Positions 1-8,684 of a stretch of DNA of 32,500 bases are shown piece after piece. The stretch is from Prorocentrum cordatum (lineage: Eukaryota; Sar; Dinophyceae; Prorocentrales; Prorocentraceae). Numbering within the stretch: the first letter of the stretch is position 1; every line of letters starts with the position of its first letter. The notes under the pieces were generated by a model, which did not search any database, had not been told where the DNA came from, and saw only the letters and a program-made list of their open reading frames with translations. The stretch is taken from NCBI GenBank assembly GCA_963575745.1, contig CAUYUJ010015938.1, positions 1 through 32,500 on the forward strand. The letters are read 5' to 3'. Position numbers and translations under genes: made by a program.

Positions 1-477
1 AAATCCGGGATTTGGCGGGATTGCGCGGAATAAAGACGAACCAGGCGGGACTACGCCGGACCAGGCAGCCTTTCGACCACGGACACACCAGCGACGAATA
101 TGAACTTAACCTCCCCGGAGCTGCGTCCTAGGGGAATGATATCATGATGCGATTCGCTCAGGATCTGTCAATGAGGAAAATCAAGGAGGCCTCGCGTGGG
201 ACCTCGAGACCCAATTTACAGTGGATCCACGTCGGACTTGCGTCGAACTTACGTCGGGTTCTTGTCGGACTTGCGTCGGACCATCGTCGCGCGAACGTCG
301 TCCCATATCTAACGGGGCGGACGTGAGGACTACATATTGCAATTGACTATTGCGCGCCGCGCGAGGCCTACAGGATGCTCGTCGTATTTGGTGTACCCAG
401 CGCAGGAAAGTCAGACTATCAGACGGAGCACCGTGCTCCAATGGACGGAGGGGGCAGGCACTCTGACGTGATTGAGT
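1..477. other. No gene seen; short direct repeats
   Basis: I see no convincing coding frame here. At about 222-300 there is a loose tandem repetition of a TCGGACTTGCG-like 11-12 bp motif. The only open frames are short and have no coding character. Confidence 0.4.
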
Positions 478-668
478 CTAGCTTTAGGTCGGGCATGTCC
501 CCCTACAGGCGGATGTCGGAGGATATTAACGAATAGTCAACAATATCCAAAAATACTCAAGTCATAATCGAACCATCGCCACCAGAATATGTTTTTGCGT
601 TTTTTTTTTTGTTGTTTTACTATTTTGCTTATTCCTCCTGTAGAGTGACGTGCCCGACTTAAGTCTAG
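478..668. mobile_element. MITE-like TIR element, family M, copy 1
   Basis: A 191-bp element with terminal inverted repeats of about 29 bp. The left end reads CTAGCTTTAGGTCGGGCATG and the right end, reverse-complemented, starts CTAGACTTAAGTCGGGCACG. Both continue to a shared CTACAGG. The interior is AT-rich (a T run near 600) and non-coding. Related copies are at 4526-4697 (clear) and about 15885-16038 (diverged). All three share interior AATCGAA/CAAACAT-like words and a right end of the type CTCCTGTAG. I infer a non-autonomous DNA transposon. No transposase is present in the window. Confidence 0.75.
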
Positions 669-874
669 TTTCCCATCCCGAGGTCGACGCAACGCGGCCG
701 CTGCCCGCTCGAGCGAGCTTCGAGACTCGAGATATCTGTGGCTGGCTCCACCATCGCCCGAAAACAAACACGGGCTCAACATACAGTGGAGGCCAGTCCA
801 CAAGAAACCTTCCACAAGAAACCCAACCCTGACCCCAACCTTCAACAAGGAACGTCGCGATTCCTTAAACAGGA

Positions 875-945
875 CCATGGAAACCCAAGAAACCCAGGGC
901 ACCCTGGAGGCAAGCAGGGTGTTGCTTGGCAGGGCCTCCACTGTA
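875..945. repeat. Direct duplication R1, copy 1 (hairpin-forming)
   Basis: This 71-bp unit is repeated at 1089-1160 with about 85% identity by eye; shared words include ACCCAAGAAACCCAGGGCAC and CTCCACTGTA. Each unit is itself partly self-complementary (AAGAAACCCAGGG...CCTG against CAGGGTGTTTCTTGG). A related inverted fragment lies near 770-797. Confidence 0.8.
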
Positions 946-1088
946 TCGAAAAGATCAACACATCGGAGGTCTTGGCCGGGCAGCTCCGCAATGCGTGCTC
1001 TCCTCGCGGGGCCCGCGCCATCGAGAGGGCACCCAGAAATCTGGGGGTCGATTTTTGGTGTGGGAACGCCACGCCTTCCATCGCAAAA

Positions 1089-1160
1089 CCATCGAGACCC
1101 AAGAAACCCAGGGCACCCTGTAAGCAAGCAGGGTGTTTCTTGGCATGGGTCTCCACTGTA
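1089..1160. repeat. Direct duplication R1, copy 2
   Basis: Second copy of the unit at 875-945, 214 bp downstream. The sequence between the copies has no convincing gene. The stretch 1161-1611 is open in several frames on both strands, but I cannot tell which, if any, is coding. Confidence 0.8.
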
Positions 1161-1611
1161 CGTTCAACATCATGGATTCAAGAACATCGGGCTGCCCTCT
1201 CTTCTGCAACCCGAATGGAACATCAATCGCCATGCAAGAAAAACGGGTCCTGAGGCTTTCCGCCATTCGTGGCCTCCCGGGGCCATCCAAGGTCACAGAA
1301 CGACTGAGGATGAAGAACTGGTCCTGGGAGAAGGCCCCGGGGCCCAGGACCTGTTTCCTCCGTACCAATTGGCGGATTCTGGACAACCTGAACACAAACA
1401 TGTTGTCGCCTCTTGGGGGCGCATGTTTTACTTCTGCCATCTTACGCCACCCTTCCGCCGGCGTCCGGCAGCGGAAGCGGCCTCGCTCTACTTCCGCCGA
1501 CCTTCCGCCGAGGAAGAGATGACAACTCCTTCGATCCTCGAAGGCAAGGTCCTTTTTTGTTGGCACACCCCACGCGAAGTCGGGGGAATCCTGGAGATTC
1601 TGGCCACGCAC

Positions 1612-1818
1612 CTATAGAGGCTTGCCAGATGGGGTCCGAGTTGACGGGGTCGGAAGATCGCGTCGCATCGCCAATGCGTCGGCGACACATCGGCGACACA
1701 CCGGCGACGCCGGCACGACGGAAACCGGGCCGCGCACCGAGCCTCACAGCCGATGCATCGGCGATGCGGGGCAATCCTCCGACCCAATCTGCTGCGACCC
1801 CATCTGGGAGGCCTAGAG
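1612..1818. mobile_element. Fold-back element in an intron
   Basis: Long imperfect inverted repeat: about 1612-1700 pairs with about 1728-1818. Matching blocks include CCAGATGGGGTC, GGGTCGGA and CGCATCGCC. The loop is a short run of CGGCGACA-type repeats. It lies in the presumed intron just downstream (minus strand) of the GTAAGG donor that ends exon 1984-1841. Its interior is non-coding. Confidence 0.75.
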
Positions 1819-1840
1819 CACCCTTCTCCTGACACCTTAC

Positions 1841-1984
1841 CCCCTCCAGCCTCTGGCGGTCGGCGTGCACGAACGACACGTTGCGCCGGCCGAACATGTG
1901 CAGGTAGTGGTTCACGCGCAGCACCGCCGCGTCCACCGGCGCCGAGGCGCCCTCGCCTGCGCCAGGCCGAGGACGAGCGGTGTG
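1841..1984 (-). CDS. Coding exon, unknown protein (3' part of a split exon)
   Basis: The minus-strand frame is GC3-rich and reads ...APVDAAVLRVNHYLHMFGRR... It ends at a good donor, GAGGGG|GTAAGGTG (GT at 1840-1839). Upstream it runs open to the hairpin element at 1993-2203. If that element and one copy of its 8-bp flank are removed, the frame joins without a break to 2343-2207 (...SVGDPAH+VHTARPRPG...). I infer a single ancestral exon interrupted by the insertion. If the element is spliced, possible acceptors are the cag at 1959-1957 or the in-phase gag at 1955-1953. I do not recognise the protein family. Confidence 0.6.
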
Positions 1985-1992
1985 CACGTGGG

Positions 1993-2203
1993 AGGACATT
2001 ACTAGGGGAACGAAGAATTACATTGACATAAAAACTCGGAGGTCCGCGGGGATTTCTCGGATCCGCGCTGGACCCCCCTGGCGGCGCCTCAGGCGCCGCC
2101 CCTGGCGCGCTCAGCGCGCGAGGGAGGGGGCTCCAGCGCCGATCCGAGAAACCCGCGCGGACCTCCGAGTTTTTATGTTTGTGTCATTCTTCGTTCCCCT
2201 GCT
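1993..2203. mobile_element. Hairpin element, family H, copy 1, with 8-bp TSD
   Basis: A near-perfect inverted repeat: 2005-2073 pairs with 2131-2199, 69 nt per arm with only a few mismatches. Arm words include GGGGAACGAAGAAT and ACTCGGAGGTCCGCG. Two small palindromes sit in the loop (GGCGCCTCAGGCGCC, and GCGCGC around TCA). The element is flanked by CACGTGGG at 1985-1992 and 2204-2211, a target-site duplication. On the minus strand the flank plus element gives a GTGAGC donor-like start at 2206. The interior has an in-frame TGA, so it must be spliced out or it breaks the gene. Relatives: 14606-14786 (full), 2690-2795 and 16337-16440 (partial). Confidence 0.85.
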
Positions 2204-2206
2204 CAC

Positions 2207-2343
2207 GTGGGCGGGGTCGCCGACGGAGGGAGAGACGGCGGCACGGGCACACCCCTTCTTCTGCCAGCGCGAGAGCACCGCCCCAGAGGCGCTCGCGCCG
2301 CGACAGCCATCACGGCGGGAGGCTTTTGGCCAATCTCGGCCTC
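2207..2343 (-). CDS. Coding exon, unknown protein (5' part of a split exon)
   Basis: The minus-strand frame reads ...ASASGAVLSRWQKKGCARAA... and ends ...VGDPAH at CAC|GTGAGC (GT at 2206-2205). The 5' limit is uncertain; gcccccag at 2351-2344 is a plausible acceptor. The frame continues across the family-H insertion into 1984-1841 when the insertion is subtracted. That continuity is the main evidence that both pieces are coding. Upstream at 2350-2520 another frame (WLFKFCCQRPQAPDVL...) also looks protein-like and may be a neighbouring exon. No family recognised. Confidence 0.45.
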
Positions 2344-2527
2344 TGGGGGCCCTCGCCAGGCCCGGGGACCGTGAAGAGAACGGCTCGGGACGACACGCTG
2401 GGCCTGGGGAAGGGGTCGGCCGGCATCGGACAGCTCAAGACGTCGGGCGCCTGGGGCCTCTGGCAGCAGAACTTGAAGAGCCACCGAGGCCGCGGCCATG
2501 CCCATCGGTCGGAAGAAGTAGGTAGAA

Positions 2528-2690
2528 ACGTGAAGTAGGGAGGAGTTGAAAGTAGATTGGGTGTCCGCCCGCCCCTTAGGGAGGACGGAACAGGCGAAGC
2601 CACTCGATCATTGAAGTAGGAAGACGCTCAACGTAGGTTGGAATCTGGGGCTCCACAAATACCTACTTCCAACGACTGGTGGGTACTGTT
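2528..2690. repeat. Dispersed repeat family D2, copy 1
   Basis: Homologous to 21605-21763. Shared words include AGTAGATTGGG near the start and, near the end, CCACAAATACCTACTTCCAA against CCACAAGTACCTAGTTTCAA. Non-coding. Function unknown. Confidence 0.65.
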
Positions 2691-2795
2691 AAACTGCGAG
2701 GTCCGAACGGGCCTTGGATCGGCGCTAGACTTTCCCCTTGGCGGCGCCTCTTGCGGTGCCCCTGGTGCGCACCGCGCGCCAGGGAGGGGTGGGGG
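2690..2795. mobile_element. Partial family-H hairpin element
   Basis: Resembles the left arm and loop of the element at 1993-2203 (GAGGTCCG..., GGATCGGCGCT, TTGGCGGCGCCTC, CGCGCCAGGGAGGGG), but the right arm is missing. No clear target duplication. Confidence 0.6.
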
Positions 2796-2974
2796 AACGA
2801 TGAAGTAGACTGGAATCTGGGACTCCAGGGCGTTAGTACCAGGGCGTCTTGTGGGCGAAGACGTCGGCGACAGTCGGGGTTGATCGGGGAGGACACGCGA
2901 GAGGACACAAGACCCTTCCGAGGGCCACCTTGCCACATGAATGTGAGAAGGCATTGGTCCCGAAGCTCAGGACA

Positions 2975-3200
2975 CAAGGGTACCCCTATGTTGCTCCCAT
3001 CGTACTTAAGGACCACATCCCAGAAATGATTTCGAGCACCCAGGAAAGTGTCGAAAGAGTGTCGAAACAATGTCGACAGAGTGTCTCCCAGGGCCCGACA
3101 CGTGAAAACCCTCGATTGTTTGGGTGTTTTCTTGGTGCTCGAAATTCATTCTGGTGATCAAGGCTAAAGTAGGTTGGAACATCATAAGGGTACCCTCGAT
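2975..3200. mobile_element. Fold-back element
   Basis: Imperfect inverted repeat. 2977-3060 (AGGGTACCCCTATG...CAGAAATGATTTCGAGCACC) pairs with 3112-3200 (GGTGCTCGAAATTCATTCTG...CATAAGGGTACCCT). The central loop has GTGTCGAAA-type short repeats. Non-coding. Confidence 0.7.
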
Positions 3201-3314
3201 CTGGCAGGGTCGACCTACTCATCAATCTCGGCTGTAATGCATGTGCTGGAGGCATGCGTGTCCCCAACAGCCCCAGTTCTTATCTGATCGCAAGCACCGG
3301 TTCAAGAGTGGGCG

Positions 3315-3468
3315 GCGCGCACAAGGGGGTAGGGGGAGGGGAAATCATTTTAGAGGGAGGCTGCTATTCAGAAGGCGCGAGCCTTACATCTACAGACGAG
3401 GCCCGCGCCTTCTGAGAAGCAGCCTCCTTCCAAGAAGCCTACCCCCCTCCCTACCCCCCTCTGCGCGT
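3315..3468. mobile_element. Fold-back hairpin, 70-bp arms
   Basis: 3315-3384 pairs with 3399-3468 across a 14-nt loop. Well-matched blocks are AAGGGGGTAGGG, GGAGGCTGCT and CAGAAGGCGCG. A hairpin this long and tight should be visible as a cruciform-prone site. No coding content. The stretch to 3714 shows no convincing gene. Confidence 0.85.
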
Positions 3469-3714
3469 AATCAGCCGAAGTTTTTCGCCCCGGATGAGCA
3501 ATCAGGGAGTAGGAGTGAGCATGACGATGAACAGGAGAATGGGGGAGTATGTGTGAGCAAACGCTCAAACTCACAGCCCGCAGCAGAAGGCGCATCCGAT
3601 ACGCAGGAGGCTACGGCACAGGGCCAGCAGGAACCACAACCTCGAGATTGCGAACCACAACCTCATGACTGTCGCTCTTGCTGACGGCCCCCTGGGGCCA
3701 GAAAACTGGCCACA

Positions 3715-3810
3715 GAAGGATTGCAAAAAAGGATTGCAAAAAATCCCTTTGGTTTTTTTGCAATCCTTCGTTTTTTTTGCAATCCTTCGGTTTTTGTTGC
3801 AATCCTTCGA
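3715..3810. repeat. Inverted A/T-run repeats (GAAGGATTGCAAAAA)
   Basis: Two copies of a GGATTGCAAAAAA word are followed by three copies of its reverse complement, TTTTTGCAATCCTTCG. The whole can fold into alternative hairpins. Confidence 0.85.
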
Positions 3811-3937
3811 CCAAACAATCCAGAAAAGAACTCCTGCATGGACAGCGCCACGCAGTGGGGGAGACCGGGGACCCGCCGCCGCGTCCCAGAAGGCAGGGCC
3901 CAGGACGTCTGCGCGGCGTGGCCGGAGAGAGAGAGAT

Positions 3938-3987
3938 CCGCGCGGGCCTCCGCGAGGCGCCCAGGCGCAGAGCGGAGGCCCGCGCGG
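3938..3987. repeat. Perfect 16-bp hairpin
   Basis: CCGCGCGGGCCTCCGC (3938-3953) pairs exactly with 3972-3987 across an 18-nt loop. The words are close to the arms of family H (GAGGTCCGCGCGG), so this may be a shrunken relative. Confidence 0.85.
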
Positions 3988-4017
3988 AAATGTGCCTGAC
4001 TCTGGGCATCGCCCAAC

Positions 4018-4246
4018 CTTGACTACCTACCAAACCACCCCAACCCAACCCGAAGACCCGAATTTGACCCGAATTTCGGGTTGGGGGGGGTACGGGTTCC
4101 ATGTGTTTTTTCAATGTTCCCCAAACCCCCCCCACTGGAAATCGAGGATAAATTTGGACCTTCGGGTTCGGTTGGGGTGGTTTGGTGGGTGGTGAAACCT
4201 TGCCTGACTCTGCGCATCGCGCCCCGCGATGCGCAGAGTCAGGCAA
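4018..4246. mobile_element. Nested fold-back element ending in a perfect 21-bp hairpin
   Basis: The outer fold pairs about 4020-4072 (TACCAAACCACCCCAACCCA...) with about 4145-4196 (...GGGGTGGTTTGGTGGGT), with further pairing of G8 and C8 runs inside. At the right end 4200-4220 pairs perfectly over 21 bp with 4226-4246 across a 5-nt loop. A diverged copy of that hairpin arm (TGCCTGACTCTGGGCATCGC) lies at 3993-4012, bounding the left side. Confidence 0.8.
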
Positions 4247-4525
4247 ACTTGGGCGAGGCGGATTGCCTGACAAAAGTGGGCCCCAGGAGCGGCAGGGCCG
4301 TTTTTTTCACCGTTTTCGATACAGCCTCTCTTTTGAAAGTGGAAGGGGCCAAAAACGGCGACCGGAAACAGCAACAAAACAAGCTTCGGGACTGGAACCG
4401 GAGCCCGAACACGAAACACAACAAAAGACGGCCACGGAAGCGGCAAACCAAACGGCGACGGAACCAGCAAGAACACGGCGAAACGTAACGGGAAACAAAA
4501 ACGGTCCTGTCGTTTCCAGGGCCCG

Positions 4526-4697
4526 CTAAGTTTAGGTCGGGCATGTCCTCCTTCCAGCGGGCGGGCTTGGGAGGAACATGAAAAACACGGTCAAAAGATA
4601 TTCAAACATAGTAAGAAATAATCGAAACATCGTCCCAGACCATTTTTTGTTGATGTTTGAATTTTCTCCCTGTAGGGGGCCATGCCCGACTTCACAC
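4526..4697. mobile_element. MITE-like TIR element, family M, copy 2
   Basis: The left end TTTAGGTCGGGCATGTCC and right end GGCCATGCCCGACTT are inverted repeats matching copy 1 at 478-668. The interior has AATCGAAACATCG and a T run, as in copy 1. Confidence 0.75.
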
Positions 4698-4745
4698 TGA
4701 GTGCCTGACCTTGCGAGACGGGTCGCCTAACTTTGCGCCTGAGCC

Positions 4746-4973
4746 TCCGCGACGGATGGCCCAACTAACTGGGTAGTCGAAGCCAATCTGGCGCCAATCT
4801 GGCAAGCCCAATCTGGCAAACGGGGGCAATCTGGCGAGGGAGCCAACGCGAATCCAGTGTGGCGAATCACCCAAATCATCCAGTTTGGCCAGGCCAGATT
4901 GGCCCTTGGGGCCCAATCCAATCTGACAGTCTGGCCTTCGACTACCCAGTCCGCGACGGATGGCCCAACTAAC
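4746..4973. mobile_element. TIR element flanked by identical 24-bp direct repeats
   Basis: 4746-4769 and 4950-4973 are identical 24-bp direct repeats (beginning TCCGCGACGGATGG). Just inside are inverted repeats ACTGGGTAGTCGAAGCCA (4768-4785) and its complement (4932-4950), with one extra base. The interior carries four CCAATCTGGC units on the left and GCCAGATTGG units on the right, so the whole is roughly palindromic. A 24-bp duplication is long for a cut-and-paste transposon target site. Confidence 0.85.
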
Positions 4974-5070
4974 ATTGCCCCTCGCGCGCCCCGCGAGGCG
5001 CGGCGCGCGGTGCTCTGCGCGCCCGCGCGCCTCCGCCCCGGAGAGGGGCGCCAGCGGCTGTCCCAAGGCC

Positions 5071-5326
5071 GCGCTAACGGCGATGCTGGTTAACGGCGAT
5101 GTTGGGAATCTGATATTTGTGACACCGAGCTCGCGCAGAACGAATAGTAGGAAATCACGAACCACGCTCTCCTACATTTCAGATGTGCCAACGTGTCGAG
5201 CGAGAAAGGCGCAGCGAATTGCAGGAAAGCGCGAGCCACGATGTCCTACAATTGGTTTGGCCACGAACCAGTCCCACCTACAATGCCGAAACTTACATCG
5301 CAGTTACCTACATTGCCGTTAGCGCG
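5071..5326. mobile_element. TIR element, about 256 bp
   Basis: The ends are inverted repeats of about 40 bp: GCGCTAACGGCGATG... at 5071 against ...CATTGCCGTTAGCGC ending at 5326. Inside are two diverged direct copies (about 5130-5175 and 5208-5255) sharing AGGAAA, CCACG and TCCTACA. Non-coding. Confidence 0.75.
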
Positions 5327-5374
5327 TCTACGGTTATCTTCGCGCCCCTGGGTGCGAGCTACAGTAGAAGCTGA

Positions 5375-5643
5375 TAGCCAGGATGCGCGATAAGGATGCA
5401 AGCCCCTTGGCGCCCAGGAGGCCTCAGGAGGCACCCAAGAGGCCCAAAGAAGCTCCCAAGAGGCCCGAAAGAGGCCTCAAGACGGTCCCCCAAAGGCCTC
5501 CAAGCTGCCTCCAAGAGGCCCCCGAGAGGCCTCCCACGAGATCCCAACGACCATCCAATAGGCTCCAGGCACGGCGGCGGGATGGGTCGAAGGCCATTAG
5601 ATAGCCAGGATGTGCGATAAGGATGCAAGCTCCTTGGACGCCC
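5375..5643. repeat. CCAAGAGG-type array bracketed by 42-bp direct repeats
   Basis: 5375-5416 and 5602-5643 are near-identical direct repeats (TAGCCAGGATG.GCGATAAGG...; about 3 differences). Between them lies a degenerate 9-12 bp array of CCAAGAGGCCC/GGAGGC words, the same class as at 23.9-25.1, 26.2-26.5, 28.0-28.4 and 29.2-29.6 kb. Confidence 0.8.
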
Positions 5644-6518
5644 ATGCCGAAGCTTTTCGAGCGGGGCTGGCCATCGAAAGTGGTTGAGGATGGGCCGAAG
5701 ACGACCAGGGAGACAAAAGTCCAAGGGTACCTTTGGGAAGTCGATCGTCCTAACTATCAATGTTGACTGTAATTTTTCTGAGCGTGCTGTTTCCTAACCT
5801 GGAAGTCCCGACTCTCTCCCCATGGCCGGCATTTCACTCCGATTTGTTTGATGACAGTCCCTGGGCCCAGCGAGGGCCCAAAGGGACCGATGTCGGTGAA
5901 GCATTAAATTTTCCAATTCGTTTGAGGCCTGGGTACGACAAGCTCGTGTTGTGACGACCCCGGCTTTGGATCCTGACACCGGGGATCGTTCAAACTTGAG
6001 CGATCGGCCGTTTCAGAAACGGCGGTTCGATCAACGATGGGCCGATTTGGGGCCACGGGCGGCGTTCAACCTTAAGCGCCCGCGCTGGGGTTGCCGGTGG
6101 TCGACACGACGCGAAGCTGCTTTAGTCGCGCTGCAAACATCCAGCAACCTTCATTTAAAACTCGGGACGTGCCCATCAAAGAACGTCGGCAACCCCGAGC
6201 TCTGGAGATCTCGCGCCTTACGTCCCCTTGTGAGCATCATGGCTGAACCGACCTCTATCACCGCTGGCGTGGCCTGGGCCCCACTGGCCGATTTACTCTC
6301 CTAGATGAAAATGTAAGATGTTTGCTTCAGGATTCGAGGCGTGTGTTCCCAACTGGGATGCTGAGATCGTCGGGCGCGATACTGATGTAGCGGAAGCCGA
6401 CAGGCATCGAGACCGCTACTCCCCGGACTCCTCCTCGGCTGCGTATTGACCAGGATGTCAAGGCGAATCCAGCCGTGGCGACGAGGGTTCCCGAGGAGGC
6501 CCAAATACACCCTGCGAA
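5644..6518. other. No gene seen; contains dispersed repeat D3
   Basis: No convincing coding frame. At about 5968-6110 the sequence is homologous to 16148-16280 (shared TGACACCG.GGATC.TTCAAAC and GGGCGGC.TTCAA), which marks another dispersed repeat family. Confidence 0.5.
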
Positions 6519-6661
6519 ATGCTTAAGAAATCATGGGTTAAGAAATTCATAGTCTCAGAACTTGAATAAAAACCCTACATTTCCATTCAAATCTTAGGAT
6601 TTACATTGAAAAGTTAAGAATAATCGAGACTCTGGACGAAAACTTAGGTTTTCTTAAGCAT
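6519..6661. mobile_element. AT-rich MITE-like element
   Basis: A 143-bp AT-rich island in GC-rich DNA with perfect 12-bp terminal inverted repeats: ATGCTTAAGAAA at 6519-6530 and its complement at 6650-6661. Further internal pairing occurs around AGTCTC. No clear target duplication. Non-coding. Confidence 0.75.
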
Positions 6662-6717
6662 CGCCTAAGGTGTAGAGGAACACGGGGACACGGTAACGGT
6701 ATCGGTACCCTTTCCTA

Positions 6718-6741
6718 CGCTACCGGAAATTTTCGGTAGCG
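6718..6741. repeat. Short hairpin
   Basis: CGCTACCG (6718-6725) pairs with CGGTAGCG (6734-6741) across an 8-nt loop. It lies 60 bp downstream (minus strand) of the donor ending exon 6961-6802. Confidence 0.6.
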
Positions 6742-6801
6742 GACCATCAGGGTCCTCTAAGACGTGCCGCTGGTCCACCCCTCGAACTGAGGACGGTCCA
6801 C

Positions 6802-6961
6802 CTCGGGTTCGCGATGCCCGAGTGCAGGAAGAAGCGCTCGGGCACGGCCCGCGCCCGGCTGGCAGCGGGCGCGCCGCCGAACTCAAACGACGGTATGAAG
6901 GCGTGCCTGGCGCCTTCGAGCGCGGACAAGGCGCTCAGCACGGAGGACTCGTTGCTCCTCG
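6802..6961 (-). CDS. Coding exon, unknown protein
   Basis: The acceptor is ccccgccgccgcag (AG at 6963-6962), preceded by a CTAAC branch-point-like word and a long TCC tract. The donor is AACCCGAG|GTGGACC (GT at 6801-6800). The 160-nt frame is GC3-rich and reads SNESSVLSALSALEGARHAF..., later FGGAPAASRARAVPERFFLH. Its phase (one base carried in) matches exon 8176-8081, giving ...PRPP-A-RSNESS... The residues look like a soluble globular or linker segment. I recognise no domain. Confidence 0.65.
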
Positions 6962-7005
6962 CTGCGGCGGCGGGGAGGAAGGCATATGTTAGCGGGCAGA
7001 GGCTT

Positions 7006-7165
7006 GGAGGAGGAGGAGGAGGAGGAGGAGGAGGAGGAGGACGAGGAGGAGGAGGAGGGGGAGAAGGGGGAGGAAGGAGAGAAGAGGATGAGGATGAGGA
7101 TGAGGATGAGAAGGAGGGGAGGAGAAAAAGGAGGAAGAAAAAGGGGACGAGAGGGAGAGGAGGTT
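7006..7165. repeat. GGA/GATGAG purine tract (intron pyrimidine tract on minus)
   Basis: Near-uninterrupted (GGA)n from 7006, then (GATGAG)n and G/A-rich sequence. On the minus strand it is a TCC tract directly upstream of the acceptor of exon 6961-6802, so it probably serves as an expanded polypyrimidine tract. Confidence 0.9.
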
Positions 7166-8080
7166 CAGTTCGGGGGGCCGTGGGGACCTGGCCAAGCCAA
7201 GGTACGCTCGAACACTCACGCCTCAGGGAACAAAGATACCCTACACCTTCATGGACGGGTGGAAGACAACAGCGTAGAAAACAATAGGCACACCGACGCA
7301 ATGCAATTCGCAATGACGAAAAACAAAGCCCCTTCCAACCGTATCCCCAAACATTGTTGGAAGACACCAGCCAACAAAGAAACGCATACGAACACACAAC
7401 GAGAAAAAACAATGCCGAACTGCTGCACCAAAACCTGCTTGCCATGACCGCCGCGCCGAACGCAATGGGGCCGCGTATTCCAAGACGCGCAACGCATGCC
7501 ACACCCGCGCGATGTGGCCCACAAACACAAGCCGTGGCAAACCATGATGAACAACTCCGTTTCCCGGAAGAAGACAACAATACTTAGATAGCAATGATGA
7601 AGACACCCGGCGCTAATGGTGACCCGCAATGAAATAATGAACGGTGCCATCTCCAACAACACTCGCAAAGTATGTGGCGAGGTGCATGCCACGTTCAACC
7701 GCCAGCCAAAGAAGACCAATCTAAATTCCACCACGTGAAATACACCTTCGAACACTACACCGAAACGCACTGAAAGCACACCAGGCACGAGGGCGATAGG
7801 AATGCTAGCCACACGGCTCATCTCTCGAACGCTAGAAAAGAAAAGCCTAAAGGGAAACCATTCGCCCCATCCAGCCATACATCGACTGCACACAGGCCCG
7901 CAATGCAAGTACAAACTGCCTCGAACAGCGTAGCGAACCCCATGCCCGCAAAGATCATCAGCGCGCCCAGCAGCCCATTCTCCAAGACACCCTGCCTCGT
8001 GAACACGAGGAGGCCACCAGGAAAGCGAGCTGCAACAACGTGTGCCAGGAGAGATGCGAACAAAGTTAACCCGGCGTTGC
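7166..8080 (-). other. Probable intron, T-rich on the minus strand
   Basis: Lower GC than its surroundings. On the minus strand it would start GCAACGCC (at 8080) and run to the acceptor at 6962. T-richness makes several frames translate as hydrophobic, membrane-like runs, which should not be mistaken for a transporter. The phase across 8080-6962 is consistent for splicing (see the flanking exons). Confidence 0.45.
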
Positions 8081-8176
8081 CAGGAGGACGTGGGCCTCGA
8101 GCGGCAGGGGGCGGCGCACCTCCCCACATTAAGCCCGGCCGAGCGGCAGCGCGGGGGGCCACTCGGGCCACCGTGG
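8081..8176 (-). CDS. Coding exon, unknown protein
   Basis: 96 nt between cccctcaag (AG at 8178-8177, after a TCC tract) and CCTCCTG|GCAACGCC. The frame reads TVARVAPRAAARPGLMWGG... and ends with one base in hand. That fits exon 6961-6802, which needs one. The donor begins GC, as in exons 11284-11131 and 15408-15178. It is short and its composition is Ala/Pro/Arg-rich, so confidence rests mainly on the matched phase and splice signals. Confidence 0.45.
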
Positions 8177-8180
8177 CTTG

Positions 8181-8255
8181 AGGGAGGAGGAGGGGCAGGA
8201 GCAGGAGGAGGAGAGGAGGAGGAGGAGGAGGCAAGGAGGAAGGAGGAGGAGATAT
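8181..8255. repeat. GGA microsatellite
   Basis: (GGA)n with GCAGGA variants, followed by GATAG repeats to about 8285. It forms the pyrimidine tract upstream of the acceptor at 8177 on the minus strand. Confidence 0.9.
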
Positions 8256-8684
8256 GATAGGATAGGATAGGCTGGGATAGGACCTATCGCGAATCGATTC
8301 CACACAGTGTGCTGATCTTCTCTGAACCCGCGGCGACAAGAAAGGACTCGACGACGACCTCTGGATATGTCAGCGCTGAAAGCAGTCACGCGGCATGTTG
8401 AACACAACACAACTTCACATCTGCTCAACTCTGCGGGCACTCGGGTGGAGCTGGCGTTGGCGGCGCGACCTCGGCAGCGGGCGCCTCCGAAGGCGCAGCG
8501 ACCGCTCTCCAGTCAATCAGAGGCCCCGTCGCGACAGCGGCCCGCGCAGCCATAGGGGGGGCAATCATCCCCAGCGGGGGTCCGAACTCGCCAGACGCCG
8601 CGACGCCTCGCAGGGCGTCGGCGTCGGCGAGCAAGCGAGCCCGCTCGGCGCTCGCCTCCCAGCGCGGGCGGCGGGACGCTTCGT

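Noticed and set aside
1161-1611. Three overlapping frames that all look protein-like
   Set aside because: No splice signals or codon bias single one out, and part of the region is the duplicated hairpin unit.
4081-4140. G8 and C8 runs as a quadruplex or terminator
   Set aside because: They are the inner arms of the fold-back at 4018-4246; no independent evidence for either role.
7249-8127. Long minus-strand frames rich in hydrophobic residues, resembling a multi-pass membrane protein
   Set aside because: The region is T-rich on that strand and lies between two exons that splice in phase across it. Several frames are hydrophobic at once, as expected from composition.
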